Shown: positions 1 to 6,894 of the stretch, one piece after another
Layout of the letters: the number at the start of each line of letters is the position of its first letter
How positions within the stretch are numbered: the stretch's first letter is position 1
Assembly: GCA_017519415.1 (NCBI GenBank)
Contig: JAFWSI010000035.1
Coordinates: forward strand, 1-34,785
From: Ruminococcus sp.
GTDB taxonomy: Bacteria; Bacillota; Clostridia; Oscillospirales; Ruminococcaceae
Length of the DNA stretch: 34,785 nucleotides
Reading direction: 5' to 3'
Made by a program: the position numbers and the translations under genes
The notes under the pieces: model-generated
The model's input: only the letters and a program-made list of their open reading frames with translations
Database searches by the model: none
What the model was told of the DNA's origin: nothing

Positions 1-34
1 AAGTGTCTTTTTACGCAGAGTCCGTTCCGGCTGA

Positions 35-550
35 TTACAGTTCGATGGTCTCTCCCTCGCGCGCATAGGAGGCCCGGTCAGTCCCGAGCGCCGCCTCCCG
101 CTGCCGCAGAATGAGGTCCGTGCTGTGGGGATCGTGGTGGATCAGCAGCAGGCGGCGGGCCTGCGTGCGTTCCATCAGCTCCAGCCCATTTTCAGCCGTG
201 GACTGGCCGAAGCCCTTTTTGCGCGGATACACCTCGTATGAAAACTGCGCGTCGTACAGCAGCAGATCCGTCCCCTTTGCAAAGGCGGCGAGAGCCTCGT
301 CATGGCTCTGCTCGTGCTCATAATCCGTTGCATAGACGAGGGATCTGCCCCGGTAGCGCAGCTTCAAGATCATGCAGCCGTCCGGGTGATGTCCCGGTAT
401 GGATTCCACCTGGACCTCACCGATCTGCATGCGCTCCGGAAACGTATGGATCCGAAGTGTCGCTTCAACAGCTGCCTTTGCAGCCTTTATGGCGATTGCA
501 GGCGGAGCCCTCATGCTTATGTCGGACAGGCCCGGCAAAAAGGAAGACAT
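35..550 (-). CDS. MBL-fold metallo-hydrolase, C-terminal part only (truncated)
   Basis: This is the second half of a metallo-beta-lactamase-fold hydrolase. Visible metal-site elements are PGHHPDG (His54/His55), YATDYEH (Asp76) and LLIHHDP (His138/His139), in the order usual for the family. Family members are normally about 250-280 residues and begin with a HxHxDH motif; that half is absent here. The reading frame is open up to 550, but the first 30 or so residues do not look like this family. On the other strand the same bases read as the hydrophobic tail of a sortase substrate, so true homology probably begins near 458. No ribosome site supports the Met at 550. Codon use is GC-rich and lacks the ATA isoleucines common elsewhere in the window. 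It is probably a fragment joined by recombination or by an assembly/cloning chimera, not a working gene. Confidence 0.6.
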   Translation of the reverse strand: MSSFLPGLSDISMRAPPAIAIKAAKAAVEATLRIHTFPERMQIGEVQVESIPGHHPDGCMILKLRYRGRSLVYATDYEHEQSHDEALAAFAKGTDLLLYDAQFSYEVYPRKKGFGQSTAENGLELMERTQARRLLLIHHDPHSTDLILRQREAALGTDRASYAREGETIEL

Positions 551-554
551 ATGA
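450..554 (+). CDS. C-terminal tail of a likely sortase substrate (partial)
   Basis: In the frame ending with TGA at 552-554 the sequence reads as a run of about 20 small and hydrophobic residues (AAFAAFMAIAGGALMLM) and then a charged tail, SDRPGKKEDI. This is the layout of a cell-wall sorting signal after its LPXTG box. The LPXTG itself and the rest of the protein are not present; the frame is lost where the MBL-fold fragment begins, around 440-460. The TGA overlaps the ATG of the sortase gene as ATGA, an arrangement typical of translational coupling between a substrate and its dedicated sortase. In Ruminococcus a wall-anchored scaffoldin would be one possible substrate, but nothing here identifies the protein. 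Confidence 0.45.
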   Translation: MRSVASTAAFAAFMAIAGGALMLMSDRPGKKEDI

Positions 555-1081
555 AATCACTTGATAATAAGCGCCCGGCAACTCAGAAGATACTTTTCGC
601 CGCCGGACTGATATTGTTCCTTATCGGTTTCGGGACACTGTCATTTTTCGGCATCAGAAAGGTATGCAGAGAGCTGCACAGGCAGAAGCTCATGAAGGAA
701 AATGCAGTCGTTGAGATAAGCGACCTGAAAATAAAGGCTCCCGTCCTTGAGGGAACGGATAATGCCGTTCTCTCCGAGGGCGCAGGACATTTCCCCGATA
801 CGGGAAGTATCGGAAAGGGAAATTACTGCATTGCCGCCCACAGCAGCACGATATACAAGGAATACTTCAATTCCCTGAAAAAAGCCGAACCGGGAACGGA
901 GATACTGCTCTATGACAGGGATAAGAAAAAGTTCAGATACAGGGTATCGGAAAAATTCATAATCGAGCCCGACGAGACATGGGTGCTCAGGGATCAGGGC
1001 GACGACCGCGTCACCCTCATAACCTGTACAGACGACGGAAAACAGCGCCTTGTCGTTGTGGGACTGCTTTGCAGCGACTGA
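551..1081 (+). CDS. Sortase, probably class D/E type
   Basis: A 176-residue membrane-anchored transpeptidase that would cleave sorting signals and join surface proteins to the cell wall. One N-terminal membrane segment (residues about 14-35) is followed by the catalytic domain. The triad is readable: His97 in IAAHSS, Cys159 in TLITC, and Arg166 in KQRLVVVG. The ELKIKAP-like region (DLKIKAPVLEGTD) and GAGHFPDTG are typical of class D/E enzymes; class B or C is less likely at this size. The start at 551 is chosen because GGAAG lies about 5 bases upstream and because the longer open frame (from 302) only reads through the neighbouring genes. It directly overlaps the upstream substrate-like tail and is followed by a strong terminator. 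Confidence 0.85.
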   Translation: MKSLDNKRPATQKILFAAGLILFLIGFGTLSFFGIRKVCRELHRQKLMKENAVVEISDLKIKAPVLEGTDNAVLSEGAGHFPDTGSIGKGNYCIAAHSSTIYKEYFNSLKKAEPGTEILLYDRDKKKFRYRVSEKFIIEPDETWVLRDQGDDRVTLITCTDDGKQRLVVVGLLCSD

Positions 1082-1087
1082 ACGTAA

Positions 1088-1124
1088 AAAGCAGCATAAG
1101 GTTTATCCTTATGCTGCTTTTATT
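1088..1124. terminator. Bidirectional rho-independent terminator
   Basis: A 14-bp perfect stem (AAAGCAGCATAAGG and its complement) with a 5-base loop lies between the convergent sortase gene and the membrane protein gene. It has T-rich sequence on the plus side and A-rich sequence on the other, so it can serve both transcripts. Confidence 0.9.
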
Positions 1125-2021
1125 TTACATGATGTCGATAATGTAATATATGAAATGATGCCTTATCTCGATATTCCTTGCTTCTTCACTCCATGAGTCC
1201 CTGTTTGCGCACTCCTTCGGATCGAAGTCCATGATAAAACCCGGACTGAGTCTGTTGATCCTGTAGGAATCACAGATCACCATATTCTCAGACACATCGC
1301 TGCTGGTGAAAAGGTTTTTGAAGTTTGCAACGAGACCGGCAGATGAATCATAAAGCTCCTCCTCTTTGACCGTACACTTGGAAGGCGCAGGATCATCCGA
1401 ACTCAGATCCAGAGTCGTTTCTATTTTCAGATATACCGACCCGCCGCTGCTGTTTTTGTATTCCGTATAGTATACGGGATAGATCATATCCATGTTATCC
1501 GAGTAATTATGAACAACCATAGAAGCTGCGCATCTCAGGAGCTCCGCCTCTTCTCCTTTGAAATACTGCTCCTTTGCGGCTTTGTCAACATATTCCAGAG
1601 CGGCTTTGAGCTTTTCCGTGACAGCGCTCTGCTCGTCGGCTCCGTAGGAAGTATAGATATATGTATCGGCCGCCTTTCCGTATTCAGATCTTTTTCCTTG
1701 TCCCACGGCCGATAAATGGATATAGCCTGCTTTCGAACCCACGTACAGTGCGTTCTTGCAGTCGATTATTTCTGCGTCGGGGATATTGGTGTCAAGTATG
1801 GAAAGCTCCACACTGAAGCTGCCGCTGCATTTTACATTGTAAAGCGTATTCCACTGGAACGTATTGTCCGTCACCACATCCTGAAGCCAGTTTTTGGGAG
1901 TGAGCTTAGGTACGTTGCTCACATAGCGGTATACTCCGATACCAAGTCCGGCTGCTGCAAGAAGCACGAGTGCAAGCAGAAGCTTTAAAGTATTGCTGAT
2001 CTTTTTCTTGTTTTTCTCCAT
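1125..2021 (-). CDS. Membrane-anchored extracytoplasmic protein of unknown function
   Basis: A 298-residue protein that I do not recognise. A basic N-terminus (MEKNKKKIS) leads into one membrane segment (about residues 12-32); the remainder should lie outside the cell. It has scattered Tyr/Asp/Ser-rich stretches and a few cysteines, with no enzyme motif I can name. The C-terminus is unusual, ending in an aromatic and hydrophobic run (HHFIYYIIDIM). The start is supported by AGAGGG about 7 bases upstream. A good sigma-A promoter sits about 100 bases ahead on the same strand, and the gene ends at the terminator shared with the sortase gene, so it is probably monocistronic. Confidence 0.75.
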   Translation of the reverse strand: MEKNKKKISNTLKLLLALVLLAAAGLGIGVYRYVSNVPKLTPKNWLQDVVTDNTFQWNTLYNVKCSGSFSVELSILDTNIPDAEIIDCKNALYVGSKAGYIHLSAVGQGKRSEYGKAADTYIYTSYGADEQSAVTEKLKAALEYVDKAAKEQYFKGEEAELLRCAASMVVHNYSDNMDMIYPVYYTEYKNSSGGSVYLKIETTLDLSSDDPAPSKCTVKEEELYDSSAGLVANFKNLFTSSDVSENMVICDSYRINRLSPGFIMDFDPKECANRDSWSEEARNIEIRHHFIYYIIDIM

Positions 2022-2122
2022 ATTAGTCCCTCTTGATAAAATTTTTATGATAGCACGACCGTATCACAACAGAAAAAGCCTTTTAAGCTGTCTCCTGCCG
2101 CAAGCGTTCGGTTATCCTTTCA

Positions 2123-2151
2123 AGTATACCACAAAATCCGCCGGAAAGCAA
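2123..2151 (-). promoter_or_regulatory. Sigma-A promoter for the membrane-anchored protein
   Basis: On the minus strand, TTGCTT (2151-2146), a 17-base spacer and TATACT (2128-2123), with TGG immediately before the -10 (extended -10). Confidence 0.6.
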
Positions 2152-2267
2152 CAAGAACATTATTTTTATAGCATTTTTCCTGCCCTGTCTCTCACCCTTT
2201 GTCCCCATTGTTTTTGTCTGTCATTCAGTTTCCTATCACATAATGCACATATCCGCAGTCTATAATA

Positions 2268-2387
2268 CAAGCATGAAAGGGAGAGAAGCTCACACATCGG
2301 GAGCAGTCCCTTATGACAAAGACATCTTCATTTTTCATATAAACCACCCTAAGGGAAGAGCGCTCGGCAACGGGCGCTTTTTCTTTT
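2268..2387 (+). ncRNA. Candidate small structured RNA ending in a strong terminator
   Basis: TATAAT at 2261-2266 is followed by about 120 bases with no convincing gene and then an excellent intrinsic terminator. Inside, TCCCTTA (about 2309-2315) can pair with TAAGGGA (about 2350-2356), and GCTC/GAGC can form a smaller hairpin. No -35 box matches well, so initiation is uncertain. A terminator this strong with no gene before it is the main argument for a short transcript. I recognise no known RNA family. It could instead be a remnant 3' end. Confidence 0.35.
2356..2387 (+). terminator. Rho-independent terminator with a GCAA tetraloop
   Basis: AGCGCTCG and CGGGCGCT pair over 8 bp (one G-T wobble) around a GCAA loop, followed by TTTTTCTTTT. 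There is no plus-strand gene upstream within 1.2 kb, so it must end a short transcript from the preceding gap. Confidence 0.75.
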
Positions 2388-2414
2388 ATAAGCCGCCGTA
2401 CAGTCATATCATTA

Positions 2415-2443
2415 TTGACATATCCTCAATGCCATGCTATAAT
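2415..2443 (+). promoter_or_regulatory. Consensus sigma-A promoter
   Basis: A perfect TTGACA, 17-base spacer and perfect TATAAT, with TGC before the -10. It starts transcription about 45 bases ahead of the 2495 gene. Confidence 0.85.
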
Positions 2444-2494
2444 ATATTCACAGCATATCCAATGAAAACAACCGATAAACGGAGGATGATAATT

Positions 2495-2956
2495 ATGGAA
2501 AAAAACGTAATGAACCCTGTTGTAGCAGCCTTCTGCGGCCTTCTTGAAAGCCACAACGTACCCTATCAGCTCAACGAGGGCGATGAAAATATGATAAGAT
2601 TTCTCACAAAGCTGCCTCATCACGACGCAACGCCGAACGTATTCATTCACTTCAACCCCGTAAGTCAGGCACTCACACTTGCGCTCAGCAGGATAGCCCA
2701 CTTCACCAGTGTAGGCATGGACATATATATGCTGATGAACGAGTTCAACTCCGACCACGACAATTTCGGCTGCAAGCTTTTCGTTGACGGTGAGGGCTAC
2801 ATGGTAGTGCTCACGGGAGCGATCATCGCAGGTGAAAAGCCTGTGGATCAAATCGAGGATTATCTTAATATTTCCATTGCAGGTCTGGACAAGTACTACG
2901 GAAGAATTATAGAGATCATTAATAAAAACAAAGAAGAGACCGAACAGGTAAAATGA
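2495..2956 (+). CDS. Small cytosolic protein, possibly YbjN-like
   Basis: A 153-residue soluble protein without signal peptide or membrane segments. I chose the ATG at 2495 because GGAGG lies 9 bases upstream and a consensus promoter sits just ahead; the longer open frame from 2243 would cross that promoter and the terminator. The pattern of a short N-terminal helix, then IHFNPVSQALTLALSRI, then NFGCKLFVDGEGYMVVLTG and a C-terminal helix loosely resembles YbjN / type III secretion chaperone-like folds. That resemblance is weak and no function is claimed. The core promoter matches consensus at all twelve hexamer positions, so it may be strongly expressed. Confidence 0.7.
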   Translation: MEKNVMNPVVAAFCGLLESHNVPYQLNEGDENMIRFLTKLPHHDATPNVFIHFNPVSQALTLALSRIAHFTSVGMDIYMLMNEFNSDHDNFGCKLFVDGEGYMVVLTGAIIAGEKPVDQIEDYLNISIAGLDKYYGRIIEIINKNKEETEQVK

Positions 2957-3093
2957 TCGAATTATTTCTGGGATAACATCAGGTATAATCTACGAGCAGT
3001 ATATTTTTATATTGTACAAAATGTAGATTTTTGTTGTGAAAACTGACAAAACTCATCAATACCTCTTCAAAATTATATAGACTTGTGCTAAAC

Positions 3094-3099
3094 TATAAT
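3094..3099 (+). promoter_or_regulatory. Probable -10 box for the CAP-dockerin gene
   Basis: TATAAT lies 35 bases ahead of the start codon. The -35 region is poor, which would suit an activated promoter. A 12-base sequence (TGTACAAAATGT, 3013-3024) about 70 bases upstream recurs inverted ahead of the xylanase gene. Confidence 0.45.
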
Positions 3100-3133
3100 C
3101 AGGAAGTCTATATTCTTTTGAGGAGGTGTTTGT

Positions 3134-3916
3134 ATGAATAAATTCAGAAATATTTCTCTGAGAGCTTTATCGGTAATGCTCTCTGCCATAATATCCGCTG
3201 CTCTTCTTTTCTTTATTCCCGCAGACACCAGCGCCGATACGGACGCAGACCTCAATGCCATGGCCGAGGAGATAATACTTCTCGTGAACGAAGCAAGAAC
3301 GGAAGCGGGTCTCAGGCCTCTCAGGGCTGTGCCTTATCTTAACGATGTAGCCAATGTCCGCGCAAGAGAGTGCATATTCAATTTCGATCACTACCGCCCG
3401 AACGGCGATCTTTTCATAACCGCTCTCGACGACAGTCTCGTTCCCTACTCTATGGCTGCCGAGAACATCGCGGCAGGCTCCTTCACAGCGAAGGACACCT
3501 TTGCCCAGTGGAAAAGATCACTAAATCACTGGAAATCCATAATGAATCCCGAGTATACGCATATCGGTGTGGGCGTGGCCTACGATCAGAACAGCGAATA
3601 CCAGTTCTACTGGGAGCAGTTCTTCGTAGCCTGCGATACCCAGCTCCCCGAGCAGTATATACCGGAAAGAGTAAAGACCGTACCGGTAGGCACGGGCGAT
3701 ATAAACGGCGACAGCGAGATAAACGGCTTTGACATCATAACAATATGCAGATACCTTGAAGGCGATATTGAGCTTAACGAGCTCCAGTTCGAGAGTGCGG
3801 ATATTCTGAAGGACGGTGAAATAACCTCCGCCGATGTGATGCTGCTGCAAAAATACATTCTCGGCGACTGTAAGACTATCCCCATCACCATTGATATGAT
3901 ATTGTCAGGTAATTAA
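3134..3916 (+). CDS. Secreted CAP (SCP/PR1-like) protein with C-terminal dockerin
   Basis: 260 residues: signal peptide (about 1-34), CAP domain (about 43-175), dockerin (about 190-250). The CAP domain shows NEARTEAGLRPL, FDHYRPNG (His86), AENIAAG (Glu110) and HWKSIMNPEYTHIGVGV (His132, His143), the usual cleft residues. The dockerin has two calcium-binding repeats, GDINGDSEINGFD and ADILKDGEITSAD, each followed by a helix. AGGAGG 7 bases upstream fixes the start. CAP proteins are widespread and their bacterial roles are mostly unknown; wall or lipid binding has been proposed for some. Here the dockerin implies delivery to a cohesin-bearing scaffold, so the protein is probably a non-catalytic or unclassified cellulosome component. 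Confidence 0.9.
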   Translation: MNKFRNISLRALSVMLSAIISAALLFFIPADTSADTDADLNAMAEEIILLVNEARTEAGLRPLRAVPYLNDVANVRARECIFNFDHYRPNGDLFITALDDSLVPYSMAAENIAAGSFTAKDTFAQWKRSLNHWKSIMNPEYTHIGVGVAYDQNSEYQFYWEQFFVACDTQLPEQYIPERVKTVPVGTGDINGDSEINGFDIITICRYLEGDIELNELQFESADILKDGEITSADVMLLQKYILGDCKTIPITIDMILSGN

Positions 3917-3961
3917 TTGTACACATTAATTATTGAAAGCTTACTGTTTGCGTATTCATAA

Positions 3962-4005
3962 AAAAGCAGCTGAACGAGGGATATTTCCTCGTTCAGCTGC
4001 TTTTA
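3962..4005. terminator. Bidirectional rho-independent terminator
   Basis: A 14-bp perfect stem, GCAGCTGAACGAGG with its complement, flanked by AAAA on the left and TTTTATTT on the right. It lies between two convergent genes. Confidence 0.9.
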
Positions 4006-4025
4006 TTTACACTTATGATATGCTG

Positions 4026-4835
4026 CTAAGCCGAAAGGCCCGAAACAGTGAAGCCCACCTCAACGGTAGTCCACTCTTTGAAGTCCTTTTCGTCCACTAT
4101 CCTTGCGGAACAGCTTCCGTCGTTCAGCTCCGTGGGAGCGTCAACATTAAAGCCGTTGAAAAGAGCTCCTTCCGCCGTTCTTGCGTCCGCAGGGAGCGCA
4201 TCGTCGCTGACCCACTCGTTATAGATATTCGAGCGTATCTCTCCGCTCTCGGTATTTGTATAGCTTTTCCCTTTAAGGTCGATCTCCCTGCCGTCCACCT
4301 TTACGCTGTTGACGGTTATCACCGCGCTCGGCAGAGCCTTCTCGCCGTCGCTGATGATAACGGCTGCAAAGCCCAGCCCCTGTGGCAGATACTTGCCGTC
4401 GGGGTCGCCCGTGGACTCGTACCTGAAGCCGTTGGTATCGGCGGTAACGCTGACGGTATAGTCGCCGTTGCCTGTGATATGCGCAACGCCCGCCTCGAAG
4501 GAGAGCTGGTTATTGTCGCCCGTATCGCCCCAGTACTGCACCTTCCAGTCCTTGTCGGCGATAGCAAGGTAAGCGTCGCCCGATTCGGCGGCCTCTGCCT
4601 CCTCGAAATCAACCTCCTCTATAGGCACGGCCGTGGGGAGCTCAGGTACTGGCGGGAGCTCCCTCCCGTCCTTGTCCTTTTTACTGTCAGAGGACTTGCT
4701 ACTGCTCTTTGTATCGCCTGCCTGAGAAGCGTCGTCCTTTGAATTTCCCGTTTTTGTCTTCTTGCCGCATGATGCCGCAGTTCCGCATAGCATAACCGAA
4801 GCCAGCAGCAGCGCCATTATCCTTTTCATCTTCAT
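4026..4835 (-). CDS. Surface lipoprotein, beta-rich, function unknown
   Basis: A 269-residue predicted lipoprotein with a lipobox ending at Cys23 (CGTAASC), then a Ser/Lys/Asp-rich spacer (about 27-70) that would hold the folded part off the membrane. The rest reads as alternating beta strands (YLAIADKDWKVQYWGD, AHITGNGDYTVSV, IYNEWV). I have the impression of a family common in gut Clostridia and possibly carbohydrate-binding, but cannot name it. The start at 4835 has AAAGAGG about 9 bases upstream; the longer frame (from 4961) would include the promoter. It is a single gene between two terminator or divergent boundaries. A Gly/Asp-rich stretch (GFRYESTGDPDGKYLP) may be a ligand loop; this is conjecture. 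Confidence 0.75.
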   Translation of the reverse strand: MKMKRIMALLLASVMLCGTAASCGKKTKTGNSKDDASQAGDTKSSSKSSDSKKDKDGRELPPVPELPTAVPIEEVDFEEAEAAESGDAYLAIADKDWKVQYWGDTGDNNQLSFEAGVAHITGNGDYTVSVTADTNGFRYESTGDPDGKYLPQGLGFAAVIISDGEKALPSAVITVNSVKVDGREIDLKGKSYTNTESGEIRSNIYNEWVSDDALPADARTAEGALFNGFNVDAPTELNDGSCSARIVDEKDFKEWTTVEVGFTVSGLSA

Positions 4836-4916
4836 CCCTGAATACCTCTTTCCGTACGGAGCTCCCCGGCGGGAGCCCCGATATATCTCTGTATTACGCG
4901 TTTTTTCACTAATAAT

Positions 4917-4945
4917 ATAATACACGATAGGAGCTCCGACTTCAA
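4917..4945 (-). promoter_or_regulatory. Sigma-A promoter for the lipoprotein gene
   Basis: On the minus strand, TTGAAG (4945-4940), a 17-base spacer and TATTAT (4922-4917). It supports starting the lipoprotein at 4835. Confidence 0.55.
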
Positions 4946-5001
4946 GATACTTATTGACCAAACTTTACCGGAAGCTCAAAAATCTTATTGTATACAATTG
5001 C

Positions 5002-6894
5002 TCAGCTCAGCTCGAACATTCCCGTATACAGCTGATAATACTTGCCGTGCAGGGCGATAAGGTCCTTATGGTCGCCTCTTTCGATGATCCTTCCGTGCTC
5101 AAGCACCATTATCGCGTGGGAATTGCGGACCGTTGAAAGCCTGTGAGCGATAACGAATACTGTTCTGCCCTCCATAAGGGAGTCCATGCCCTTTTCGATG
5201 AGAGCCTCGGTGCGGGTATCGATGGAGCTTGTTGCCTCGTCGAGTATGAGCACAGGCGGGTCTGCGACTGCCGCTCTTGCAATGGCAAGGAGCTGACGCT
5301 GACCCTGCGAGAGGTTCGCGCCGTCCGCAGTGAGCATAGTCTCGTAGCCGTTTTCAAGGTGCTTTATGAAGCTGTCAGCATTTGCCAGTCTTGCAGCCGC
5401 ATATACCTCCTCGTCGGTGGCGTCCAGTCTTCCGTAGCGGATATTCTCCATGACGGTGCCCGTAAAGAGGTGGGTGTCCTGAAGGACTATAGACTGCGAA
5501 CGTCTCAGGTCGTCCTTCTTTATCTTGTTTATATTTATGCCGTCGTAGCGTATCTTGCCCTCTGGCACATCGTAGAAGCGGTTTATAAGATTGATTATGG
5601 TGGTCTTTCCCGCGCCCGTGGAGCCTACAAAGGCTATCTTCTGACCGGGCTTCGCATAGAGGGATATGCCGTTGAGTACGGTCTTGTCAGGCTCGTAGCC
5701 GAACACCACGTCGTCAAACTCCACGTTTCCGCGGACCTCCTTGTAGGTAACGGTGCCGTCAGCCTTATGGGGGTGCTTCCACGCCCAGCGTCCTGTGCGG
5801 CGGTCGGTCTCGGTGATGGTACCGTCGGCAGCTATATCCGCATTCACAAGGGTAACATAGCCCTCGTCAGCCTCGGGCTCCTCGTCTATCACGCGGAATA
5901 TGCGCTCGGCGCCCGCAAGAGCGGTCAGCACCGAATTGAGCTGCTGGGATACCTGTGTTATGGGCATTGAGAATGAACGTGTGAACTGGAGATAGGACAC
6001 CACTGTTCCCACGGTCATGCCGCCGACTCCCTTCACCGCGAAGATACCGCCTATAATGGCAGTTGCGGCATAGTGGATATAGGAGAGGTTGTTCATTATG
6101 GGCATGAGTATATTTGCAAAGGTATGGGCGTGAGTCGCCGCTTCGCAGAGCTCTTCGTTGAGAGCGTCGAATTCCTCGTCAGCCTTTTCCTCGTGGCAGA
6201 ACACCTTTACCACCTTCTGTCCGTCTATCATCTCCTCGATATAGCCGTTTACGGTGCCGAGAGCCTTCTGCTGAGCGATGAAGCCCTTGCTGCTCCGGGA
6301 GCCCACAAAGCCTATCACCCTGAATATGACAAACAGCATGGCAATAACGAGTATGGTAAGCCTCCAGCTGTAAATTATCATCATGGTGAAGACTCCCACG
6401 ATAGTTACGGCTGAGCCTATGAACTGGGCGATACTGTTGCTGAGCATTTCTCGGATAGCGTCGGTATCGTTGGTGTAGAGGCTCATCAGCTCTCCGTGGG
6501 TATGCTTGTCGAAGAAGCGCACGGGGAGCATTTCCATCTTGCAGAACAGGTCGTTCCTTATGCGCATGAGGGTAGTGGTGGATATTTTCATCATCATGCG
6601 CTGATAGAACAGGGAGGAAGCAGCTCCCACAGCGTATATGACTGCCATGACGACAAGAAGGCTTATAAACCGGCTGTATTTCCAGCTGCCGGTCTTCAGT
6701 GCCTCCTCTATATTGTCGATTATGGGCTTGAGCAGATAATTGCCTGCTATACCCGCTCCCGAGCTGAGAGTTATACCGATTACGACGAATACGAACTGTA
6801 TCCTGAAGCCGTACATATAGGTGAAGATACGCTTGAGGGTGGCTATCGTATTTTCCGGTTTGGCCATTGGCCTCTGCTGTGACTTGGGCGGCAT
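5002..6894 (-). CDS. ABC exporter half-transporter, consensus ATP site subunit
   Basis: A 630-residue fused membrane/ATPase subunit of a type IV (MsbA/BmrA-like) exporter. Six membrane helices lie in about residues 25-330 and the ATPase domain in about 390-630. Walker A is GSTGAGKTT (Lys430), the signature NLSQGQRQ, Walker B LILDEATSSID with catalytic Glu553, and the H-loop is IAHRLS (His584). A charged insert of about 35 residues (TETDRRTGRWAWKHPHKADG) joins the two parts, a form I associate with clostridial pairs. The start codon overlaps the stop of the upstream half-transporter by one base (TAATG), so the two are translated together and should form a heterodimer. The substrate cannot be read; drugs, lipids or peptides are all possible. 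Confidence 0.92.
   Translation of the reverse strand: MPPKSQQRPMAKPENTIATLKRIFTYMYGFRIQFVFVVIGITLSSGAGIAGNYLLKPIIDNIEEALKTGSWKYSRFISLLVVMAVIYAVGAASSLFYQRMMMKISTTTLMRIRNDLFCKMEMLPVRFFDKHTHGELMSLYTNDTDAIREMLSNSIAQFIGSAVTIVGVFTMMIIYSWRLTILVIAMLFVIFRVIGFVGSRSSKGFIAQQKALGTVNGYIEEMIDGQKVVKVFCHEEKADEEFDALNEELCEAATHAHTFANILMPIMNNLSYIHYAATAIIGGIFAVKGVGGMTVGTVVSYLQFTRSFSMPITQVSQQLNSVLTALAGAERIFRVIDEEPEADEGYVTLVNADIAADGTITETDRRTGRWAWKHPHKADGTVTYKEVRGNVEFDDVVFGYEPDKTVLNGISLYAKPGQKIAFVGSTGAGKTTIINLINRFYDVPEGKIRYDGININKIKKDDLRRSQSIVLQDTHLFTGTVMENIRYGRLDATDEEVYAAARLANADSFIKHLENGYETMLTADGANLSQGQRQLLAIARAAVADPPVLILDEATSSIDTRTEALIEKGMDSLMEGRTVFVIAHRLSTVRNSHAIMVLEHGRIIERGDHKDLIALHGKYYQLYTGMFELS

Noticed and set aside
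302-550. An 83-residue N-terminal extension of the sortase.
   Set aside because: It reads through the MBL fragment out of frame. The ATG at 551 has a ribosome site and is followed at once by a typical membrane anchor.
2243-2494. An 84-residue N-terminal extension of the YbjN-like protein.
   Set aside because: It would span a terminator and the consensus promoter at 2415-2443.
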